From Chrysomallon squamiferum (Eukaryota; Mollusca; Gastropoda; Neomphalida; Peltospiridae): DNA of 64,000 nucleotides. This document shows, one piece after another, positions 38,291-55,077 of this stretch. The DNA is taken from positions 16,878,342-16,942,341 of the forward strand of contig CM022679.1 of the NCBI GenBank assembly GCA_012295275.1, read 5' to 3'. Under the pieces are notes generated by a model. It was not told the origin of the DNA. It made no database searches and was given only the letters and a program-made list of their open reading frames with translations. A program made the translations under genes and the position numbers. Numbering within the stretch: position 1 is the first letter of the stretch; the number at the start of each line of letters is the position of its first letter.

Positions 38291-38360
38291 TATTGGTTCC
38301 TTTCTTTTTCTTCTTTTTTGTTTGTTTGTTGCTGTTTTCTTTTAATTGTGGTTTTAATTA
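38028..38360 (+). repeat. Diverged direct repeat, copy 1
   Basis: Shares ordered blocks with 39148-39505: TATTTATT...ATGCTGTAAAT, AATAAGCATA, and TTTGTTTACATGTATGTGTT followed by TGTATAT. Spacing is similar in both, so it is a duplicated segment and not chance simple sequence. Identity of the unit is unknown. Confidence 0.6.
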
Positions 38361-39147
38361 ATAAATAAAATTTACCTGGCTGTCTTTCTCAAAGCTGATG
38401 ATGAGAAGTAACAATGTCAATTGATTTGACGAATCTGATAAGGATAGCTTTATTCAGACAGTTTTATATGATCTTTTAAATCACGACTAGCATCAAAACA
38501 AAACTAAACAGAACTGCAGCAAAATACTGAGTAAAACCTTAGAGATTTAAACTGAAAATTTGAATGTTTTCGTTTCCACTTCTCATCCTGACATATTTAA
38601 CTTTCTCCACAAAGAATCTATTAAGATATGGTTTGATTAATAAATACGATGTAGATTTATTGTAGAATATAGAATTGTCTTTCTTAGAAAATCATTTCGA
38701 TTATTATCATAATTATAAAGTATTTACAAACTTGTATATTTATTTCTTCTGGTTTTTATTATTTGCAATTTGATTTAATTAATTATTTTATTTTATTTAT
38801 TTTATTTTATTGGCAGAATGTGATAAGAACTTAAGTAATGTTTGTTTTTGTTGTTGTTTTGTGTGTGTTTTTTTTTGTCGTGATATTTGGGGGGGCGTTT
38901 TTTTTTTTTTTTTTTTTTTTTTTATGTAGGTGTTTTTTTTGTGTGTGTGTGTGTGTGTTGTTGTTTTTATTTTGGTTAGTTGATTTTCTTACTTTCATAT
39001 TTTCTGGGTAATCACACACATGCCAGTGGTAGGAGGTCAAGGTAAACAACTATTTTAATCAACCAAGTATTTTCGTGCTTACGTTAGTGTATATAAATAT
39101 ACACATCAAGGCCATTTCACCAGATGTTTTTCTTGTTGCTGAAACTA

Positions 39148-39505
39148 AGTTATCTTTATTTGTTAAGTTATTTACTCCATGCTGTAAATATATCACATCA
39201 AACAATAAGCATACATCTATATCTAAATATGATTTTGCACGCGTACATGCACACAATGCTTAAGCACGTTAAAAACACGTGCTTAAGCACATGTTAAAAA
39301 CACATATAGTTTCAATGCGTAAATGTATTTGTAATTTTATTACATTATATTAAAAGTTTGTTTACATGTATGTGTTTGTATATTTCTGTTTATTTATGGA
39401 GGCATTATTATTGTTAATGTTGTTTGGTTTTGTTTGTTTGTTTTTGTTGGTTTGCTATTGTTTATTGCTGTTGTTGTGTTCTATTAGTGGTTAGACTTTT
39501 AACTA
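39148..39505 (+). repeat. Diverged direct repeat, copy 2
   Basis: Partner of 38028-38360, about 1.1 kb downstream, carrying a small internal inverted or tandem piece (GCTTAAGCACG...GTGCTTAAGCAC near 39258-39290) absent from copy 1. Confidence 0.6.
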
Positions 39506-39799
39506 TGAGTGTTGTTGTTTGTGTGTACTCTCCAAACAACAAAACATTACTATTAATTCTGGTAAACAAAGTATAACTATCTCAATGTACAGCTACTGCT
39601 TACAAAAATAACAGTGTTGCATAGAGACAAATTCATTAACGTACGTGCTTTCAAATTCGCAGAATTCCGTATTTATTTGATGACTTTCGATTTTAGCACA
39701 ATATAGTGAACAATTTTCACCAGTATTCAAGTATTCTTCCATATTATAAATGACTATTTAGAATAAGAATCACTAATCTGATAAAGCTGATACAGAATC

Positions 39800-43969
<4,170 letters not shown>

Positions 43970-44161
43970 TTGCCCTTCTCATGCAAAAGGATATTGTTTT
44001 CACAACTTATTCGCAGTTGCATTTTTGTACATTTGTGTTGTTGTTCTTCTATATTATTCTATAATTATTATACCTGAAAGAAAATGAACAGTAGTAATCT
44101 TTATTTTTAACACATATTATTAGATTTATTATAAAAGTTTGCATTAGAACAGATACATACA

Positions 44162-44163
<2 letters not shown>

Positions 44164-44221
<58 letters not shown>
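44164..44221. repeat. (CA)n microsatellite in the methyltransferase 3' region
   Basis: About 58 bp of ACAC directly downstream of the stop, within the likely 3' UTR. Confidence 0.95.
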
Positions 44222-44225
<4 letters not shown>

Positions 44226-44387
44226 TTTTTATTTATAATTATAAAGATAAATACTGAAAACAGATGTTATTTTGTTGAAAGCCTGTACAGAGTGAGAAAT
44301 ATATATAATGATATTCAACATATAACATTTTGTTTGCTTGTATTTGATATTTTGTTTATGCTTTTGTTTTGTTGGTTGTTCTTTTTA

Positions 44388-44393
44388 AATAAA
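44388..44393 (+). terminator. Candidate polyadenylation signal for the methyltransferase
   Basis: AATAAA about 420 bp after the stop, with a second AATAAA at 44508-44513. Which one is used, if either, cannot be told from sequence. Confidence 0.35.
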
Positions 44394-45066
44394 ACTTATT
44401 TATTTATATATTAATTTATTTACAAACATTATTTAATATCTTCTTCATATAAGCTGAGAGTGTTTTACAAATATCTGACTGCACTATGCCTGAAAGGCCA
44501 CAAGAACAATAAAACTGTATTCTTTAAGTTAATCCCAATTCTTGACAATGCTCCTCATTTCTATCTTTTAAGTATTGCTAGTTGCTTTCTATCATCATTA
44601 TAATCAATAATAACTGTTAATACTGTCATATATAGACTGCGCTAGAAAGAAATATTTATTCCTTTTTCTTTCTTCCTTTTGTTTCTTTTTTCTTTTATTT
44701 TTTTAACTGTTATTATTATTTTTTAGTTGTCCTAATATTTAATAAACTGTACCAAAAACTAAAAAGCTTTAACAAATAATAATAATAAAAAACAATATCA
44801 TTTAATCGTGAAAAATAAATATATAAATAAAGCATTATTTTGATAATGAAACTATGATATATGCTAATAATTATGTTAAAAGTGCATTATAATTAGAGTT
44901 TAGTACAGCTACTAATGAATGTCAAATAGATGACATTAACCACTCATCTCCTGAATTACCTGAACAGATTTTAGATCAGTTATCAATCCAGATCGAAATT
45001 TAACATCATAATATCAATTGTGATTATCCAGAATTAGTTAAAATAAAAATATAAAATAAGAATGTA

Positions 45067-48000
45067 TTATGTGTTGTCGTCTTTAAATAAGTGTTCAAAC
45101 ATGTCTATCTCCCGACTGCCGTCTGTGAGAACGCTCGTTTTGCTTTTCATCATTTCCATAGCCGAATCGCTTTCACCTCGCGCCTCTGTCTCCCAGCCTC
45201 TAGAAGTTGTGCTATCAGCTGTGCTAACATGCGACTCCGGCGGCGACTTATTTCTGTCAAATAACTCCGAACGTCCTCCCGCTGCATCATCATCTTTCTT
45301 TAACACAATTTCTCTGGGCGATACAGCGGGCAAAATGTCTTCCGAACGATCAGTTTGGCACTGACCCTGCAGAAGCTGTTGCTGCTCAGGGCGACAAGAA
45401 ATAGCCAGATCTGAAGAATCGTCCTGTCCCTGTCGTGTCTGACAGTCAGTAGACAGATGTCGTGATCTAGTGGTGGGTCTGCTGCTAATGCTGGAGATAG
45501 ACAAACCAGAGATTCCCCTGGCGGCAAGGTCAGCAAGGAAGAGATCGATGTGCTCCTGAACGAGTTGTTCCAACGCTGAACTTGTGTTTGACGAGAAACT
45601 CGGGTACACTGTCGGAGTGTTGTTCGCATCGCTCATCTGAAAGGTAATCAGAGATGAGTCTGCGGCGGACTGCAAAGATTCGTGAACAATTGCTGTCATC
45701 TGTGTTTTTAGCTGATCGAGGTAACCTTCTAAAAATTCGTAGTTTTGGCGTGGAATGATATACTGAAATATACAGATCAAATAATATAATTAATACATTG
45801 TACGTAATAGAATCGTTAGTTACTATATGAAAATTGTGTTACTTATATTTAAAATTTAAAATGTGCTTTGATATGAGTGTGATGATGCATTTTCTTAAAC
45901 ATGATTTAAACTTTACCTTGTCTGGTACCATTTCAGAACGTGACTTTTTCGCATTCTGTTCTTTATTTGAAGCACCAGCCATCGCCCTGAGCGGGAGAGA
46001 ACCACCTTGAATAGCAGACGTTCCCGCCCCTCTTTCTGTCGTTCTTTTGGACCTGCTTCGTGGAGACGGGCTGTTGGCGAAATAAGGATGAATGAAAAAC
46101 GGCAGTGCAGATATTTGTGTCCGCGGACATTCTCTGTGAAACACGGCTGCTGAGAAGGAAGCGGACGGGGCTCGACTGGGTGCGTCGCCGCTTTCAAAGT
46201 CGCTGACCACGACCATGACGTTTGTAGTTTTTGACGTCCTCTCGGCCCATGGAAGGAAAAAAAGAATAACTGCTCCTAGAATCATCGAAAAGCCGGCGCA
46301 ATGAAAGGCGATATGATAGTTGCCGTAAATGTCATACAGCCAGCCTGTGAAAAGAGAACAAACTTTAAGTTGGACAAAATGAAAAAGAAAGAAAAAAAAA
46401 AATATATATATATACATCTTTATCTAAATATATAAATAAATAAATAAATGAGTAAATAAATAAATAAATAAATAAATAAAATAAGAACTTAAAAAAAATA
46501 TATATATATTATGTTGTAAAAAAGAAAAGAAAAAAGAAACAAGTGGAAACAAAGCACAAAATTAACGAAGCTGAATAACAGCCAAACAGTTCACTATCAT
46601 CGTCTGTTGTCAGCACAGAAGTCTCCTTTTCCCATGCAGGGATTAATTTTAAAATATTATCTAATATAAATGTAGAAATCTTTATACGTACCTGCTGTCG
46701 CAGGTCCGACGGTAAAGGTGAAAGAACTTGTTAGACACATGTATCCCCAAGCTAGGGCAGCATTCTCTGTTCCAATTAATGAATAGGTGAGTAGAGGAAG
46801 GAGGACGATGTAGCAGCCATCCACTAAACCCGTTACTATATTATAGACAACAAGGCCGGCGTAGTTGCTGATATAAGGCAAGATCATGAAAGCTGTTCCT
46901 GTGATGACCATTACAAGCTGATCTAGATGCAGGCGGTGGATGAGGCCGTTGTTGAGTATCTTGCCGGAGAGCAAACGGCCAAACGTGGTTGCGATGCCAA
47001 AGAAGAGCATAGTCATTGCTGCCTTCTCAGCTGGTATCCCGTTATCAACTGCGAATTGTATCTATGACAATTAGAAATTCATAGGATACAGATATTTAGC
47101 GACAAATGACAAATAACAAGATAAAATATTACAAATTACTTAAGAGGATTTGTATTTATTTATACCTAGTTATGTTTTTGTGTTGTTGTTTTTTTTTTTT
47201 GGGGGGGTTGTTTTGTTTTTTTGATGGCTCGAAATGCTTTACAGAATTTCTGCAGTCAGCCATTAAGCCAATGGAACCTGCCAAGTGATTCTATATCACA
47301 AGCAGCACATTTTGTTTTCTTTCTGAAATATAGTTACTCGAAACCTGATTTGTGAGCAGTGTGATCTTCTATTGCAAATAGAAGGATTGAGATTTGTTTT
47401 TCACAAACCGTGTACTAGTAGTTTATCAAAGGTTGTGACATATGCTTACCTGGCTGTAGGAAGATGATGAAGATATTTTGGTATTAATTAAAAGCACCTT
47501 CTCCAGTTTCAGCAACAAATTTCCGCTTGTATCATTATTGTATATGAAACTGATGACTGGTACTGTAGAACGCTTAACATTAAAATGTAGCGTGTTGTTA
47601 AATGTTTGTTTGTTTGTTAGGAATAGGGTCTGAGTAATTGGATCTATTACTATTTGCATTTATCCTAGATCCATAAACGTCTAACTGGCTTTTGTATTTT
47701 ATTATGTTTATCATCATTAGCATATTATTATTACTAAAATTATTTTTATTAATATCATCATCAACATCATCATGATCATCATCAACATCATCATTATTGG
47801 TGTTATTATTATTATTCATTTAGTCTCTTCGTCATGCTTAAAACACTAAACCCATGAATGATTTGCCATGCTGCTTCATGGCCATTCATCACCTTTGAAG
47901 CAAATCAGTCTGTATTATATGGCACGTACCATATGAACATTAGGAACAAAATAACCAAACATGGCTATCGAAGTTGCAGTTGCCCACAGAATGAATACTC

Positions 48001-49395
48001 TGTTTTTCCACAAATGGAGATCTTCTATCAACGACCGCAGCGCGGGCTTCTTTATCATTTCTAATGGAAGAATGGGAATCGGCTTTATCAACGAATTGAC
48101 AACAGTCAAGATCGCGAAAATCACCCCTAAAATCCGAAAGGTAACTCGCCACCCGACACTGTCAACAAGACTTTGAGACAGAGGCGCCATCATGATGGAA
48201 CCGAGGCTGCTACCAGCGCATACTAAACCAGTCGCCACGCCATAATAGTGATCAAAGTACATGTTTGGCAGCATTGTAGACGGGTTGATTGATAAACTGG
48301 AGCCAATGCCATATAAGACGGGAAAGGTGATGAACATCAGTTTCAGGTCGGTTACGTATGAAGAAGAGAAGACGGATATGACGCAGATAAACAAACCCGT
48401 CATCATGGATGTTCGATTTGAAAACACGGTGACGACAATTCGAGTCATGGGTGCTAGCAGTTTTAATATTCCAAAACAAAGAGATCCTAACCATGCTGAA
48501 ATGAAATGAATTATTACATTTTACTTCCTAAAATAATATTATAGTTATATTTTTAATATATAATATAAATATAACCTAACAAAAAAATAACATTTATTGT
48601 ACAAATATTTCTGCATGTTCAGAATAAAAAATCTAACAAATACTAAAAAAAAAAAATGACAAACATTCAGTTTAGATTTAGAATTTGAGTTTATTGTAGT
48701 TTCTAATACCTGAATAAAGATGCCGTTTAAATTGTCGGATAACATTTGTAAAATAAAGTCACCGGGTGAATTTAAAATGTACAAGTACTACTCGGAGCAC
48801 CTAATCGATGCCAGAGAATGCACTTCACAGAGGACACAGGAAGAGGTTGTAGATTCTTTTCAGTCTTGACAAAGAAGAAAAAGATAGTGCACAGAAGGGT
48901 GGAATGTAATGATGTCAAACAAACCATCATTTTCTTTTTAAATCTTCTAGTCTGTACTGATGTTCAGTACTTAGAGCGTTGAGTAGTGTGTGATAAAATA
49001 AACGACAGCTTCTTGAAAATGATAAAGAATACTCGTTATCTGAAGCATTTAATACCAAAACAATTTTATTTTATTTTATTTATTTATTTATTTATTAATT
49101 TTTTGTTTTGTTTTGTTTTCTCTACGGTAAAATTGCCATTAATTGTTGTTTACTAACCTGTTTCAGCCTTTGTCGAGTGGAAATCCTTTGTAAGTACCAC
49201 AAAAAACACTCCGAAAACGTTGATGACTCCTGTAATAAACAGCTGATCAAGAACAGCACAAAAGCATGCCACCCAGGCCCAACAGCTGTCTTTTACAAAA
49301 GGGGCTTTATCTTTTTTCTTTTTTTCATTCTCTTTGGTGGTGTTACCGTCGCCGAGTAGAGCAGGCCCTGCCGATGACATTTCACCTTTTTCCAT
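45067..49395 (-). CDS. Monocarboxylate-transporter-like MFS protein (SLC16 family), 5 exons, 765 aa
   Basis: Exons 49395-49158, 48495-47930, 47061-46692, 46344-45917 and 45762-45067, phases 1, 0, 1, 0, stop TAA 45067-45069. The family moves small carboxylates, thyroid hormone or aromatic amino acids across the plasma membrane. Seen: TM1 D-S-C-W-A-W-V (MCT signature), G-V-F-F-V-V-L; P-M-T-R (48.4 kb); TM4-5 M-Y-F-D-H-Y-Y-G-V-A-T-G-L-V-C-A-G-S-S-L-G, matching the MCT loop motif; the TM6-7 linker; H-M-V then I-Q-F-A-V-D-N-G-I; F-G-R-L-L-S-G-K; G-W-L-Y-D-I-Y-G-N-Y before TM12. A hydrophilic C-terminal tail of roughly 330 residues, rich in Ser/Arg/Gln, is longer than usual and presumably cytosolic. 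The second exon starts with A-W-L-G-S. Substrate cannot be assigned. Convergent with the methyltransferase. Confidence 0.87.
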
Positions 49396-50725
49396 AGTAG
49401 TTCTGTGTATTTAGATTCGTCACATGATTTTTGTATAAATTTCATATATATGACGTGCATTTAAATGACGTCATCAGTCTTTATCATACATTTACTTTTA
49501 TCTAGGCTTGATCAAATATGAAGAGATAAAAATTTGTACATAGGCTAAGGATCCTTTATTCGAAATAAAGTGTTTCGAATTGGGAATTTTCGGAATTTTC
49601 TAATACAAGGAGAGACAGAGCCTGAGAAAAGGATCTAAATTTGAGTTATATTTCATATACAGGTTATACAAATAGTCTTCAAGATTTTATATATTATACT
49701 TCTAATAACTGTGTGCATAAAGTAAAGTTTCTTTAACTCATTTTTTTTTCTTTTATATTTTTCTTTTTTCTTTCTTTCTTTATTGTTGTCTATTTATAGA
49801 TGACCCAGTATAGAACTGAAATTTTTCGGGCGTTTTGTTTTCAGTTACGTATTTTTCATCGTATGATACTTAATATTATATCTTAACTGTAAATATAATA
49901 ATTTTTACACGTGCCGTGCACTCACTGTTAGTTTTAGGTCAGTTTTACTGAATGGACGATGTTTGTCTAATTACACATACACATCCTGTGCTCTTGTTAA
50001 TTTGTTTAGTCAACGAACGGAGTTATAACAAACAACTAAGTTTTTTTTTAATTGTTTTTTTATTTTATTTATATTTTTATTATTATTTTTTATTTTATTT
50101 TATTTACATAATTTCAATATAGGTTAATCAGCTAACACATTTTGAATATATTAAAAAATTAGTATAATTTATCTTAACAAAACGGTGAAGAATTTTTTAA
50201 AACAAAAAGAATGAAAGAAATGAATAAATTCGTTATATTTAGTATCAACAAAATAAACAATATTAACTAAATAGCAAACTATTTACATCTTGCTTAACAA
50301 ACAAGTGAAGAAATTTGTTGATAAATAAAATATATCTTATTGTGACAATATAAATATTAACAATTGTATATATTTAACAGGTAATAAACATATGTGATGT
50401 ACATATATATTATAATTCTATAACCAAACCCTACTCATGTATGCACATACAACAGTAAATAAAATAAATGAAGCTATCTTATGTATTAAATAAATTAACA
50501 TAATTATATCTTACAACAAAAACAAATTCTAAAACATTAACGTCAAAATAACAAAGAACTATGAAACAAAAACAAACAAAATTTACGAAAATTTTAAAAT
50601 AAATAAAAATAAAATAAAATCAGATAAATAAATAAATATATACCAACATAGTTAAGCAATAAAACTAGCTTGACTTTTCGTGAAATCTTGCGCAACTAAA
50701 TATAATTATAGGTAGAACTAATAAA

Positions 50726-50763
<38 letters not shown>

Positions 50764-50770
50764 CAATAGC

Positions 50771-50809
<39 letters not shown>

Positions 50810-50871
50810 CAATTATTCATATGGTAACAAATTGACCGTAATATTTCCTTTCATAATGTATTCATAAATGT
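49396..50871. other. Spacer between the transporter start and the 152-aa gene end
   Basis: AT-rich with (AAT)n around 50727-50810. A stretch at 49545-49610 (GGATCCTTTATTCGAAATAA and TTTCGGAATTTTC) resembles the left end of the Tigger-like MITE at 17253, but no matching right end is visible. No gene seen. Confidence 0.45.
50727..50810. repeat. (AAT)n microsatellite
   Basis: AAT trinucleotides with a short interruption (CCAATAGC near 50762). Similar AAT/AAAT tracts recur at 51090-51125, 52065-52130 and 56970-57061. Confidence 0.9.
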
Positions 50872-53161
50872 TCACCAGTACAGTACACCTCCTCCAGATC
50901 GCACCGGGACCCAGTTAGTTTTTTGCTGTGTCCCCACCATTGTGTTCCCGTACAACGCAGCCTTCTGTGCTCCAGTTGGAACACATCCTGAGGGGATATG
51001 CTAGAATTAAATAAAATATTTATATAAAACAAAAGAACAAATAATAAATAAATTAGTAAATAAATTAATTCATAAAAATAAAAATAAAAATAAAAAAATA
51101 AATAAATAAATAAATAAATAAATAAACAAATAGAATATTAAAATGCAGTTCCAAACTGGTGCTTTTGTTAAGGAATATGTGAGCATACGCAGCAAGAAAA
51201 TAAATTATTTATCAAACCATTTATCTTGGAGAAAACATGAATTATTTTTGTCTACACGCATTTAGTCTTGATATAAAAAATAAACGTCAAGTCTACATCA
51301 TTTTCAGCCTACACTAATTTTATACTTACAATAATATTTTTGCCTAAAACCTAGCATGTCTACACTATCAGAAAATGACTCTTCTGTAAGACAGCAAAAT
51401 GCTGTATATTATAGTTATAAGCCAAGTGTACAGATGTATTTCAAATGCATCAAATATTTCTCTATTTACATTAATCTTTGTCTGGTTTGTATTTTCTCTC
51501 GTATTAATGTAAAAGGACATTATAGTAACTATTTTGTTAGAGATTGTGCCGGAGACAACCAGTCCTCTTTAATAAGTAATACTTAAGAATTATATAAGAT
51601 AAGTGTGACTTAGACGACAGTCTTCTCTTTAATATGTAATAGATGTTAGAAATCCTTAAAAAGTATGTAAGCTATGGTGAAATGTTGTTTTTCGGAAACC
51701 CACTAGCATGCCGGTGTCTTCCCATTTGGTCGAATTCCCGTTACGTCGAAACAACTAGTCTAGCCAAATACCTGATTACCTCTGTATGTAATGAACTTGG
51801 CCTCTTGATGTTCTTACAAGTTTTGATTATAGACAGATAATGGTTTATTTACCAATATATACATAAAACTGGTTTCTTTATTCTTCTTCTGCTGCCATAA
51901 AGTTGGCACTTGATTCTAAAATTCAGGGCGGAGCGCATTTTTTGTAAATTGATTATGTAACATAAACCGAAAGCAGAACAAGCGTTCACTACTCATTTGT
52001 TTTAGATTATTTACTTTTCCAATCACAGCCAAGATGTTCCAGGTCGTGAGATCGATCTTCTTCTTATTATTATTATCATCATCATCAACATTATTAATAT
52101 TATTATTATTATTATTATCGTTATTATTATTTAATCTGGTCATTTCTAATTCATCAATATTTCTTTTCCGTTAAAAAAAAAAAAAAAAAAACAAAAAAAA
52201 TCCAAAATTTTATAGTCAATTAAAAACCGTTTCATTAAACGCATCACAAAGAAGCTTCTAGATTTGTACAATATTTTATAACACTGTACCTATTACTGAA
52301 CTTACTAAAACATCAGACACACGTGTTTTTAATATGATATTTTTTAGATGAATACCTTCTTTTTTAATTAGTTACATTCAACTACATTCAGTGCATGGAC
52401 TATTTCGATATTTTCATATTTTCATACTTTATGCGATAAGCGATATCCATACTACAGTAATAGCTCGGATTAACGATGTGATTGGTTCCAAATTTCGGAT
52501 CGTTAAGTGAGATATCGTTAAGCGGGAGACTAATTTACATAGAATTAAGATTAAAAACAGTGGTTACGTTCTTCACGATTGAAATTTGACATAAATAAGA
52601 AATGTTAAATAAGAAGAAATAAAACGTCAATTTAGACATAAATGTTTTAATAGATCATAGATATTAAACAAACAGTAAATCAGTTACAAATACATTTTTA
52701 CAAATACATTAAGAAATAATTATATGCCGCTGATTGTGGGTTCATATTTGTAGGTTTTGTGTTCATTTAAGATATCGTATTTTGTTTCTAAAGTAATTGT
52801 CTTCCGTTTCTTTTTATCAACAGCATTCGCCGGTGAACTTTTATTCATTTTGACACATTGAAAGGGTAAATTACAAAAGGGTTGAGTCTAAATAGAAACA
52901 AAAGAGACAACTGAATCTGAACATCACATGTACGTATGACGTCTGCATGACTACTGATCAACATGGCTGAGGGAAGCTCGTGAATGAACGTAAAACGAAC
53001 GAAAACGGACTTAAACACATGCATTGTACCGATTTGTATAATTTATTTCGAGCAAATAACTAACTATTAAATTTCTGTTTATACAATTTGTAAAAAAAAA
53101 AGAAAAAAAAAAAAGATCGTTAAATCGAGATATTGTTAAGCGAGATATTACTGTATTCATA

Positions 53162-53197
<36 letters not shown>

Positions 53198-54989
53198 GGT
53201 TTTCAAATAATCTGGAACAGTTCATTATAATGACTGAGGTAAAAACATGCATGTCAATAAGACCAATGAACCATATAGATCCTTTCGACAAACTGGGAAT
53301 TCTACCAGATGGGAGTAAGCCAGCATGTCTGCTAAAGTTCCAACCAGTCTCTGCACAAGGCTGGGACAGGAATGTTAAAACACCCCTTTGTAGTCTTTCC
53401 TAGGCGATAAAAGCAGAGATCACATTTTGGTTAAGGGAGATCAGTTTTATGCCGTACAGGATAGACATGTGACTAACTGTCAGCTGGACAGTTTATATGG
53501 ATCCAGCTGACTTAGGTAACTACAGTGTGTTCCAAAAGTAACCGAACCGCAAACTTAACTAAAATTAGATATTAAAAACAACAAATTTAATCTGTATATT
53601 TAGTATTTACAAATGTTCAAAATGTCTACCTTGAACTTTAATACTATTACGACACCTTTTGACAACACTGCGACATACATTTTGGCAAGTTTCCACCGAA
53701 ATTTGGTTCCATTCGTGCAGAATACTTTGTTTCAGTTGATCAATGGTCCTAGGTTTATTAGAATAAACTGCGTTTTTTAGAACTCCCCATAGAAAGAAAT
53801 CAGGTGGTGTCAGATCCGGGGATCTTGCAGGCCATTCGTTTAAATCTAAAGTTCTTCGCTGCATTTTTAAGAGTGACGGTACCATTTCAAGTCAGACCAT
53901 GGAGAGTTCAGTAGCGCGCGCTAAAACAGAAGTCTCGATCACGAATAACACTACAATCAGGTAACAAAAAATCATTCCAAAGACTACCACTGATAGAAGT
54001 AAATGAATAGTACAAAAGATAACATAAAATGACATAAAAGATGGAATTAAATTTGTTACTTTTAATATCTAATTTTATTTAAGTTTGCTGTTCGGTTACT
54101 TTTGGGACACCCTGTATAAGGTTATACCGCTCTGTTTAAGTAACTGAAAGGTAGTTTGATCTGGCTTTATAACAAATGGTAATCCTGTAAAACAGTGAGT
54201 GAGAATAGTGGGAATCTGAGGTCAACACTGATCATCAGTAATTGTATGCATTGAGTAGTGTTATTATGACGTCAACGACCTACTAAGCAGTACGCTATTT
54301 TGATATACTTGCATATTCAAATACTTATTGAGGTGTGCTATTTTACATTCAGGAATAAACATATTTAATATCCCCCATATGTTCACTTATGTAGTGAGAG
54401 TAATTTTATAGCATAAAACTTTTTGTAATCGGCCGTATAAGCATTGTAAGTTTACTCGATAAATAACTATTATTAGATCATATAATACATAAATTCTTTA
54501 AATCTAAACTTGTATTGTTGTGATTCTAGTGATTTAACGTTAGCTGAATATAAATACATGTAAGATCTGTTTTCCTGAATACTCTTAGAGCCGAGCCAAA
54601 TCGGGTTAGCTATCTACCCGGCATAGCTAGATCTATCGGTATTGTTAGTGCTATTTTTGACGAAGAGTTTTACGCCCGTTGCGGTCTTCTACTTTGGTTA
54701 TGCGACTGCGTTAGACAGCGACAGTGACAGTTACCGAGCCGACTAGAGTACCACCACATGAACAATAACGACAATAACAAGTGGATTTGTTTACCCCTAA
54801 CAGAAATAATTAATCTGTAACTAACGATGAAATATAATACTATCAAACTTACTGATATTACTGGTTCGTCACTGAAGGCATATGTATTCCCCACACTAAT
54901 GACCCGGGGGTCAGCTTCATGGTAAACACCTTGTGGGTACGCTCCCTGTGCGTAAAACAAATTGTTATAAATACATAACAACAAAACAG

Positions 54990-55077
<88 letters not shown>

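Larger units (their letters stand above)
36645..39799. other. Gene-poor spacer before the methyltransferase
   Basis: Simple repeats (ATAC, TTTA, AT, GT, poly-T) and a diverged direct repeat pair (38028/39148). A less AT-rich patch at 36930-37250 has a 71-codon plus frame that resembles nothing I know. No RNA gene seen. The methyltransferase promoter must lie upstream of 39800, but no TATA or initiator can be called with confidence. Confidence 0.45.

Noticed and set aside
47426-47819. Short minus-strand frames in intron 2 of the transporter
   Set aside because: Asn/Asp-rich products of AAT/ATC repeats; the flanking transporter exons join directly in phase as H-M-V then I-Q-F.
54580-54660. A possible tRNA-like or SINE head around GAGCCGAGCCAAATCGGG
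   Set aside because: No cloverleaf could be folded by eye and the A and B box spacing is wrong.
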